From: Smittium mucronatum
Lineage: Eukaryota; Kickxellomycota; Harpellomycetes; Harpellales; Legeriomycetaceae
Direction of reading: 5' to 3'
Assembly: GCA_001953115.1 (NCBI GenBank)
Contig: LSSL01000833.1
Span: forward strand, 1 to 27,299
DNA: 27,299 bases
Made by a program: the position numbers and the translations under genes. The first letter of the stretch is position 1. Every line of letters begins with the position of its first letter. The notes below the pieces were generated by a model, which did not search any database, was not told where the DNA came from, and saw nothing but the letters and a program-made list of their open reading frames with translations. Shown here in pieces: positions 8,811 to 16,629 of the stretch.

Positions 8811-11633
8811 ATGAGGGCACATATCTTTTCTTTACTTTTATCAACCATTCATTTGATCTCGGCTAAAAAAGATTTCGTTATTGGATATGATGGAGATAAT
8901 CATGTTGTTAAAAGGGGATATGGTGGGCACATGAATTCAGGTTATGGGGGCCGTTATAACTCAGGGTACGGAGGACGTTATAATTCAGGATACAGAGGTC
9001 GATACAACCATGGATACAGAGGTCGATATAACCCAGGATATGGAGGACGCTATGGTCCTAGATATGGAGTTGTTTATGTCCAAGGATATGGTGGAGATAT
9101 CGGAGGAAATGTCGGAGGATATGACAATTCATTGGGCTTTAAGGTGCCAATAGTCCCCGATGCCCCTGTAGAAGAACCTATTAATGAACCTGAAGTAGTG
9201 ACAGTCACTCAATCTGTAGTTGTTCCGGAGACTAATCCATACGGTGGTGCAACTGAAACCGTAACTGAAACTAAGTACAAAGTTAAAACTAGGTTGGTAA
9301 CAAAAGAAAAACCAAGAGTTTCGTATGACCATCGAAGCAGTACTAATGATAATTACGGGTATCAAAAAAGTGAATACAATGCTAGTCCGTCCTATGACTC
9401 TAATGTAAATTACAATGTTGGCAATTCATATGAAAGCTACGTACCAAGCCAAAATTCTGAAAGTTCCTATGAAAAGCCTGAAAACTACAATCCTAACTTT
9501 GATACAAGATTAGTTAAAAGATACCAAACTAGTTATATAGAAGTTTCTAAAACTTCATATGGTGGATACTTGAGTGATGAATCATACGTAAAACAACCTA
9601 CTAAAACTTCTGAAAGTTATTTTTCAAAGCACGCTAAAAGTAATACTGATAATGATAAAGATGGGTATGATGAAAATAATGCAAATCAATACAATAATCA
9701 AAATAGCTCTATTAACCAAAGCTATTCTCGGAATATTTCTAAGTATTATAAAGGATTCGGATTAGGATACAATAGCTATAAATCAGAATCAAATCAAAGC
9801 TTATGCCAAGAAACTTCTGAATACAAACCCACCAGAACCATAGAGAAGGGTGTTTACAAATATGAATCTTATGCTAGAACAATCTCGAAGAACGGATATA
9901 ATATTCAGAAAAATGAATATAGCAGTGAAAGTATAGGTTATTCGGGAAAATACAAAAGGGGATATTACAACGATTATTTTCAATCGAAAACTGTGAAAAC
10001 ACCATATCAAGTCAGTGGCAACAATTATCAAAAATATGCCCAATCGGTTGAACCCACTGGAGATGGAAGTACCTGTAATGAAGATGAATCTACTTATTCT
10101 GATAACTCGAGCACAGAAAGCCCTAACTATAACTACCAACAAGATACTGAATCAGTTGAACCCACTGAAGATGAAAGCACCTGTGATGAAGAGGATTCCA
10201 GCTATGTTAGCAGCTCAAGCATAAAAACTTCCATTTATGACTACCAACAAGATACTGAATCAGTTGAACCCACTAAAGATGAAAGCACCTGTGACGAAGA
10301 GGAAACTACCCATTCTGATAACTCAAGAACAGAAAGCCCTAACTATAACTACCATCAAGATACTGAATCAGTTGAGCCCACTGATGATGAAAGCACCTGT
10401 GACGAAGAGGAATCCAGCTATGGTAGTAGCCCAAGTTCAACGAGTTCCATTTATGGATACCAACGATACACTGAATCAGTTGAACCCACTAAAGATGAAA
10501 GTACTTGTGATGAAGAGGAGTCTACCTATTCTGATAGCTCCAGCTCAGAAAGCTCTAGCTATAATTACCATAAATATACAGAATCGGTCGAGCCCACAAA
10601 ATATGAAAGTACGTGTGATGACGAGGAATCTAGCCCCGTTAGCAGTTCAAGTTCAGTCATAAATAGTTATGATTATGACAATAGTTATAATTATAAACGG
10701 TATAATGGATATGAAAGTGTTTATGACGGCGATGATGATGAATCTACTGTTTCTAACGGTCCAAGTTCAACAAGCCCCGTCTATGATCACCAGAAATACA
10801 TTCAATCAGTCGAACCAACCCCTTATGAGAGCAGTGAAGAAGAAGAAGAAGACGATGATGGTGACGAAAATTACGAATCCACTTACTCTAACAACCCAAG
10901 ATCAATAACCCCTGTCTATGGTTATCAACAATATTCTCAATCCGTCGAACCATCCTCTGATGAATCCACTTACTCTAGCAGCCCAAGCTCAAAAACCTCT
11001 GCCTATGGTTATCAACAATATTCTCAATCAGTTGAACCAACCTTCGATGAAATCGCCGATGATTATTACGAATCCACTTACTCCAACAGCCCAAGCTCAA
11101 AAACCCCTTCCTATGGTTACCAACAATATTCTCAATCCGTCGGGTCATCCTCTGATGAATCCTCTTACTCTAACAGCCCAAGCTCAACAACCCCTGCCTA
11201 TGGTTACCAACAATATTCTCAATCAGTTGAACCAACCTCCGATGAAATCACCGATGATGATTACGAATCCACTTACTCTAACAGCCCAAGCTCAACAACC
11301 CCTGCCTATGGTTATCAACAATATTCTCAATCCGTCGAGCCATCCTCTGATGAATCCTCTTACTCCAACAGCTCAAGCTCAACAAACCCTGTATATGATT
11401 ATCAACAATATTCTCGATCAGCTGAACCAACCTCTCATGAAAGCATCGATGATGAAGAGGAATCATATTATGAAAGTGATCAGAGTTCAACAAGCCCTGT
11501 CTATGGCTACCAACAATATTCTCAATCAGTAGAAACAACCTCTTATGATAGCACTGATGATGAAGAGAGATCATATTATGAAAATGATAATAGCTCAGTA
11601 ATGCCTACATATAAACCAACAAGTTCCTATTAA
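8811..11633 (+). CDS. Secreted Tyr/Ser/Gly/acidic repeat protein with four kexin sites
   Basis: A single open frame encodes 940 residues and no family is recognised. The ATG is supported by a clear signal peptide (residues 1-18, MRAHIFSLLLSTIHLISA) and by in-frame stops just upstream (8766, 8772). K34-R35 is followed at once by six octapeptides of the GYGGRYNS type (36-83). Then come a Val/Thr-rich stretch (about 129-165), a Tyr/Ser/Asn-rich middle, and repeats carrying SVEPT (from 412). Repeats at 412-602 each carry one Cys; those after 666 have none. An acidic run lies at 676-686. Lys-Arg pairs occur only at 34-35, 236-237, 382-383 and 629-630. The C-terminus (PTYKPTSSY) lacks a hydrophobic tail, arguing against a GPI anchor. 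No intron is needed. I infer a soluble secreted precursor cut by a Kex2-type protease, perhaps structural or adhesive. Many Ser residues precede acidic residues, as in secreted phosphoproteins. Function is unknown. Confidence 0.85.
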   Translation: MRAHIFSLLLSTIHLISAKKDFVIGYDGDNHVVKRGYGGHMNSGYGGRYNSGYGGRYNSGYRGRYNHGYRGRYNPGYGGRYGPRYGVVYVQGYGGDIGGNVGGYDNSLGFKVPIVPDAPVEEPINEPEVVTVTQSVVVPETNPYGGATETVTETKYKVKTRLVTKEKPRVSYDHRSSTNDNYGYQKSEYNASPSYDSNVNYNVGNSYESYVPSQNSESSYEKPENYNPNFDTRLVKRYQTSYIEVSKTSYGGYLSDESYVKQPTKTSESYFSKHAKSNTDNDKDGYDENNANQYNNQNSSINQSYSRNISKYYKGFGLGYNSYKSESNQSLCQETSEYKPTRTIEKGVYKYESYARTISKNGYNIQKNEYSSESIGYSGKYKRGYYNDYFQSKTVKTPYQVSGNNYQKYAQSVEPTGDGSTCNEDESTYSDNSSTESPNYNYQQDTESVEPTEDESTCDEEDSSYVSSSSIKTSIYDYQQDTESVEPTKDESTCDEEETTHSDNSRTESPNYNYHQDTESVEPTDDESTCDEEESSYGSSPSSTSSIYGYQRYTESVEPTKDESTCDEEESTYSDSSSSESSSYNYHKYTESVEPTKYESTCDDEESSPVSSSSSVINSYDYDNSYNYKRYNGYESVYDGDDDESTVSNGPSSTSPVYDHQKYIQSVEPTPYESSEEEEEDDDGDENYESTYSNNPRSITPVYGYQQYSQSVEPSSDESTYSSSPSSKTSAYGYQQYSQSVEPTFDEIADDYYESTYSNSPSSKTPSYGYQQYSQSVGSSSDESSYSNSPSSTTPAYGYQQYSQSVEPTSDEITDDDYESTYSNSPSSTTPAYGYQQYSQSVEPSSDESSYSNSSSSTNPVYDYQQYSRSAEPTSHESIDDEEESYYESDQSSTSPVYGYQQYSQSVETTSYDSTDDEERSYYENDNSSVMPTYKPTSSY
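8916..9059 (+). repeat. Six 24-bp units encoding GYGGRYNS-type octapeptides
   Basis: Six tandem 24-bp units encode GYGGHMNS, GYGGRYNS twice, GYRGRYNH, GYRGRYNP and GYGGRYGP (residues 36-83). The array starts exactly after the Lys-Arg pair. Synonymous positions vary between units, so the peptide pattern seems to be kept by selection and not only by recent copying. Gly/Tyr/Arg-rich repeats occur in structural extracellular proteins; that link is by composition only. Confidence 0.9.
10044..10583 (+). repeat. Repeat block A: five exact 108-bp units, one Cys per unit
   Basis: Units of exactly 36 codons start at 10044, 10152, 10260, 10368 and 10476; a sixth, irregular unit starts at 10584. Each begins SVEPT and continues with a Ser-Thr-Cys-Asp/Asn-Glu element, so Cys falls at residues 422, 458, 494, 530, 566 and 602. 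Units alternate: the first, third and fifth contain SDNS-like text ending NYNY, while the second and fourth contain a Ser-rich stretch ending IYDY or IYGY. The real period is therefore a 216-bp pair. Confidence 0.9.
10941..11525 (+). repeat. Repeat block B: three 195-bp units, each 87 + 108 bp
   Basis: SVEPS/SVEPT-type units start at 10941, 11028, 11136, 11223, 11331 and 11418, with a last partial unit at 11526. Lengths alternate strictly between 29 and 36 codons. The short units read SDES[TS]YS; the long ones carry an extra acidic DD/DE segment. Units share YGYQQYSQ and SNSPSS. There is no Cys. Nucleotide identity between neighbouring pairs is visibly high, pointing to recent duplication of a 195-bp pair. 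Confidence 0.9.
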
Positions 11634-11672
11634 GGCTACCCAGTTAGTTATGGAGGAATAAACTACGCTTAA
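11634..11672 (+). other. In-frame coding-like extension after the stop of the repeat gene
   Basis: Directly after the TAA at 11631-11633 the same frame reads GYPVSYGGINYA and then TAA (11670-11672). The Gly/Tyr-rich composition matches the protein. This suggests that the ancestral C-terminus lay 12 codons further on and that the present stop is a recent substitution, or that rare readthrough occurs. An AATAAA (11657-11662) also falls inside it. Confidence 0.5.
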
Positions 11673-11676
11673 TATG

Positions 11677-11694
11677 AAAATGTTCAAACATTTT
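11677..11694 (+). other. 3' UTR hairpin
   Basis: aaaatgtt (11677-11684) and aacatttt (11687-11694) are perfectly complementary, with a 2-nt centre (or a 4-nt loop if the last pair opens). It lies five bases beyond the second stop of the repeat gene. Confidence 0.4.
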
Positions 11695-13018
11695 GTTTTC
11701 CTTCAAGCTAAAGAAACTGCTAATCATAATTTCACTAAAATAATACTGTAATAGTTTAAAAAATTATTGCAATATTCATGTTCTAACTTTTTCTTAATTT
11801 ATGATATTTATTTTCATTCGTCAATATAATTATTAATTAAAACGGCCACTGTCCACTTTATTGTTATTATTTTCTGTCTGAACATAATTTTTTCGCGAGA
11901 AATTTGACTTGAAAATTCATAAAGAATTATCATTCAGCTCCTTTCTCCTTAGTTTGAATATAATATTAATATCTTTATCGTAAATTGAGCAGATCGACAT
12001 TTCGCCAATATATTGTGACTTTATTTGATAAGATTATAGTATTGATTTTGTATCTGTAATTTTTTTTAAAGAGCTCTAGATCCATATAATTTTTAATACC
12101 TAGAACATCGTAAATTGTATTATTTCCGTCGTTTAATAACACTCCTGATAGTGTTATAATGAAATAGTCTTCTAGTATTGGGGAAATAAAAAGTATCTAT
12201 TGTTAAACCATGTGTAACCATGTTCCCTTTTTTTTATTGCATCGCATAATTTTATTTATAAACTCACTTCTGAAAAATGGGTTCCCAAAAATAAGTTCTT
12301 TCTATGTAAAATTAGCCCATTAAAATTAAGATGCACTCGATATGGGAATATAATTTGGAAGCAGAAAGGACTGGATATCAAACCACCTTGTATAAAATGT
12401 TAAGGTTTAATGAATTTTTTGATTAAAGAAGGAACAGGAATATTCCCTCCAAAAAACACAATGAAACTGAATGCCTATATTATGAAGGTTATATGAGATT
12501 ATGCGGATTTCGAAGTATAATCCAATCTAAAAATAGTATGGATCCGACAGAATCTCGTGAATGTTGGCTTCCCGTATCCATTTCTCTTTCTCTTTACCCC
12601 CGCATACAATTTTAAGCAAATAGAATCTCTTTATCTATTTGTAAAAAACAGAGTGATTTTCTTAAGAATTATCAGTACGTGATTTGATGAAATGATTAAG
12701 CTAAATTTAGGACAGATCTATTAACAATACTTAGATTGTATCTGTATTAAGAATTATTAGCCAATATGTGCCTTTGTAACTCTATAAGTAAGTCGTGAAA
12801 TCCATTGGTTTATAAAGTATTGAAATTAAACATTTGAACTTATTCAGATGAAAATGAGGCTGTCTTTATGTATCAATTTTGGATCTCTTGTGAATAGTGA
12901 ATAGTGAATTTAAGAAATAAATCAAAAGAATTTGCGACGTGACATCCATTTACGATATTTCGATCTTTCCTATATGGACCGCTTTTATCCCTTTTTCCGA
13001 TAAAATATATCGACATAT
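11695..13018. other. Intergenic region between the repeat gene and kinesin
   Basis: I see no gene here. The interval should contain the 3' end of the repeat gene and the kinesin promoter. Items seen: a hairpin at 12136-12157, a CT-rich tract near 12576-12600, a TATAAAG at 12811 and a small GTGAATA tandem near 12893. Base composition is less extreme than in the outer flanks. Confidence 0.5.
12136..12157. other. 8-bp stem hairpin
   Basis: ataacact (12136-12143) pairs exactly with agtgttat (12150-12157) around a 6-nt loop. It lies about 500 bp downstream of the repeat gene. Its role is unknown; it is not followed by a run typical of a known terminator. Confidence 0.35.
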
Positions 13019-16000
13019 ATGACATCTACAACTAACATCAAAGTTCTAGCCCGATTCAGGCCTCAAAATTCTAGAGAAATTATAGAGAATGGTCAGAATG
13101 CTATAGAAATAATTGATGACCATTGCGTTCGGATAAAAGTTGGTTTTATTTATCTTTCGAGCACATTCTTAACCTGATTGTCATCCTCTTTATTCACCTC
13201 ACACAAAATTTCGAAAGCATGTCTAATAGAATTTTTTTTACATTTTTTTAGCAAAATGAAGAGGGGAATCTATTGTTTTCTTTTGACAGAGTTTTTGGTC
13301 CAGAAGCTGATCAACAAAATTTGTTTGATTATTCGATAAAGCAGACTGTAGAAGGTAAATACTTTTAATTTATCTTTTTTAGATCTTTGTCTAAAAATCG
13401 TTGGAAATAGATGTATTTAACGGTTATAATGGAACTGTATTTGCATATGGGCAGACCGGATCCGGTAAAACCTTCACAATGATGGTAAAGACATCAAATT
13501 TTCTTATTTGAAAATCTTCAATTTCACTTGAAATTATCTAATATCCTTTTTTTTCATCATTAAAATTGACTTTTTATTCTAACTTTAAAACTCCTTTTAA
13601 TAAATTTAGGGTCCTGATATCGATAATGATGAAACCAAAGGTGTTATACCCCGGATAGTCCAAGGAATGTTCAATAAAATCGATCAATCCCCTAATTCAA
13701 TAGAATATTTTGTAAAGGTCTCTTACATGGAAATTTACATGGAAAAAATTCGGGATTTATTAGACAGTATGCATTAATTACAAATATCTTTTAAACCTTC
13801 ATATATATAATTTCTCTCTTAATATTCATAAAATTTATTGGGATTATAGCTTCTAAAAAGAGATTACAAGTACATGAGGATAAAATAAATGGTGTACACG
13901 TAAAAGGACTAACAGGAATATTTGTCAGTTCTGTTGAAGAGGTTTATGATGCAATGAAAGCCGGAGGAAAATCTAGAGCCGTAGCCCATACAAGTAATTT
14001 TACATTTCCATTCTGTTCATTATTTTTTTGGCATATCCTCGTCTCTAATTTCTATTTCCTCATTATTTAAAAATAATTATAAAAAAACTATAGATATGAA
14101 CGCTGAAAGTTCTAGAAGCCACTCGATACTTCAAATATCAATTAAACAGGAAAATACACTGGATGGAAAAATTAAATTGGGAAAACTATTCCTAGTTGAT
14201 CTGGCAGGGTCAGAAAAGTTGGGAAAAACAGGAGCTACTGGCCAAACCTTAGAGGAGGCTAAAAAAATTAACAAATCCTTGTCTGCATTAGGAAATGTTA
14301 TCAACTCTTTAACTGATGGAAAATCCACTCATATCCCATATAGAGACAGTAAGTTAACAAGAATTTTGCAAGAATCTCTCGGTGGAAATTCTAGAACCAC
14401 TTTGATTGTCAACTGCTCACCTTCTTCATTTAACATCTCTGAAACTATTAGTACTCTTCGATTCGGAACTAGGTACTATTCCCTATATTTAATTATCTTT
14501 TAATATCAAATTGTTTTTATATTTGATAATTTAGAGCTAAATCCATCAAGAACAAAGCCAAGGTCAACCAAGAATTTAGTCCTGAAGAGTTAAAGCTCAT
14601 GGTCAAGAACTTAAACTCCAAAGTAAATACCTACAAAACTTATATTAAATCTCTTGAAGACGAATTGAAAATATGGAGAAGCGGTGGGAAGGTTGACCCA
14701 GAAAGTATTTTATCCTCCAGTGCCGCTAGCAGTCCAAACTCGATTATACATAATAAGCTTATCGGTTCTAGAGGTGGCTCGTTAGGTGCAAATAGTTTAT
14801 TTCTCAGGGAGGGGAATAATAGTCCCAGGTTATCCGCTATGGCGAAAAAAAAATCATCAGCAGTTACCAGTGAGGAAGATTATGATGACGACGATTATGA
14901 TGATGATGAAGGCTCCGAGATAGACAGTCACCAAGAAAGTGAAATTATTAAGGAATTGGGGAGAAATTTCACTAGCCCTTCACTCTTTAATAGCCTAGAA
15001 GAAAAGTCTAAAGAAGAACTTTTCAAGGATTTGTCGGATTATAACTTGAGATTAATTTCAAAACTTGATGAAGTTGAAAAGGAGCTAATTGAAAAAACTG
15101 ATGAATGCAAGGATTTGCAGACCAAATTGGCTTCCTGTGAATCAGAAATTGATAATATCCTGGATATTTACAAAGAAAGCATGTCTCAATTAGTGGAATT
15201 GAGAAAAGAAAGAGATGACGCATTAGCAGAACTGGAAAATGGAAAAATCGAAATAGAAAAACTTAATGAAAATCTTTTGGATAGTGAGCAAGCGAGACGC
15301 GCTCTTTTAGAGAGTAGCATATCTGCAGACTTTGCACTAAATGATACCAAGGGTCCATCAGAGACTTGGACCAGCCTCGAACAGCTCGATTTGGGTAATG
15401 ATATTCAGAAGGGGGCAATTGGAGTTCCTATAAATTCCTTAAAAAACTCAGCCTACTCTAGTTGCTCAATAGATGAAGATTTATCTATTCCGGAGACTAT
15501 GCTTGAAACTACTTCACATATAAGTGACTTTGGTATGGATCTTAACCTTAATGACTGCTCTCAGGAGTTACAATTAAAATATGATAACCTGGTAAGATGT
15601 TTGAATGAATTAAGAACAAATAACAATAATTTAAAAGCAAAGAACCAGATACTCACAGAAAAATTAGTAGGCATGAAGTCTCTTTCTGCAAATTTAAACA
15701 ACGAGATTTCTCGATTAAAAGAAGAGATTAGCTCTTATAAACAAAATCAAAGTACTGTTGATGTGGTTTCAACCATAGAGCAATTTAAAGCTATTAAGGA
15801 ACAGATCGAAATGCTACAAAATACTCAGAATGCATTAGTTGATCTAGCAAAAAGCTATAAAAACAAAATCCGACAGTTATATGAAAGTGTTGCTATAAAG
15901 GATGGTCGTATAAGGGCTCTTGAGAGACAAAGTAACCTACAAATATTTGCTAATCAACGTAGAGAACAGAGGGAACAGAGGGAACAAAACAGGGATGTAA

Positions 16001-16212
16001 ACTTCATATCGGGATCTCATACTATTAGAAAGAAAAGTCTTCGAGACAACCAACCTTCACGTGAAGAATCTTATAACTACATGGAAAGGGCTGAAAGTCG
16101 GCATTCCACAAACGATCATGGTTACGGTTACCGTAATTTAGATCACTTAAAAAATGAAGCTCCCGGTTATAGACGAGTTGCTAAGGCTATTAGAGGAGGG
16201 AAGTCTAGGTAA
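13019..16212 (+). CDS. kinA: Kinesin-1 (conventional kinesin) heavy chain, seven exons
   Basis: Exons: 13019-13138, 13252-13354, 13411-13484, 13610-13766, 13850-13993, 14094-14472, 14535-16212; total 884 residues, near the usual fungal kinesin-1 length. The N-terminal motor (about 1-326) has the P-loop GQTGSGKT (88-95), switch I SSRSH (205-209) and switch II DLAGSE (235-240). The neck [12 protein letters not shown] starts at 326. An acidic low-complexity stretch lies at 439-454, and predicted coiled coils at about 477-587 and 669-792. The end [10 protein letters not shown] (872-881) matches the IAK autoinhibitory tail motif. The family drives plus-end transport of vesicles along microtubules and supports hyphal tip growth; fungal forms lack light chains. 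The start is favoured by family alignment and an in-frame TAA at 13001. The first intron has an unusual GTTGGT donor, but frame and homology fit. kinA is the Aspergillus name, used here by family. Confidence 0.95.
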
Positions 16213-16629
16213 ATCACACCATTAGATCTGTGCTTTCAATTCGATTTACGAATCTTTTTTCTGGGTTTTATTCGGAATATATGTACCTTTGCTACTATTG
16301 GCTGGATCCGATTTGGACCCTTTCTCCCAAATAGTATTGAAATTGTATTACCAATAGAATTTTATAAAACGTTTTTTTTTATTCAAATTAAATCAAAAAA
16401 AAAATTAATCGAAACAAAAGATTTTCTCATCAATTAATTTTAGTGTTTGCACTATAAGGCTTTATACCTCTAAAAAAGATCAAAATATAATATTTAACGT
16501 TTGATTTTCTGCTGCTTAGTTCTTTCAATTCGGAAGAAATATAGCTGTATACGCAATACTCGCAATTCACATTCTCTATAATACCCTAGAAAAAACATAT
16601 AAAATTCTTTTTTGAATTTTTAAATCACT
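16213..16629. other. Short intergenic spacer between kinesin and RPA49
   Basis: The 417-bp spacer separates two tandem plus-strand genes. It must hold the kinesin 3' end and the RPA49 promoter. A T8 run and an A9 run sit near 16373-16404. No clear AATAAA or gene is seen. Confidence 0.6.

Noticed and set aside
10015..11532. Long second-frame open frames (10015-10224, 10237-10662, 10669-10908, 10918-11532), all in the same frame inside the repeat gene
   Set aside because: The repeat units are multiples of three, so any stop-free unit stays stop-free in every copy. The frame lacks a signal peptide and its Asn/Leu/Pro/Met-rich text is a by-product. No sign of a real overlapping gene.
11278..11574. 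Minus-strand open frame of 98 codons
   Set aside because: It is an antisense shadow of repeat block B, for the same periodicity reason.
14131..14328. Minus-strand open frame opposite kinesin exon 6
   Set aside because: Antisense shadow of the highly conserved motor-domain exon.
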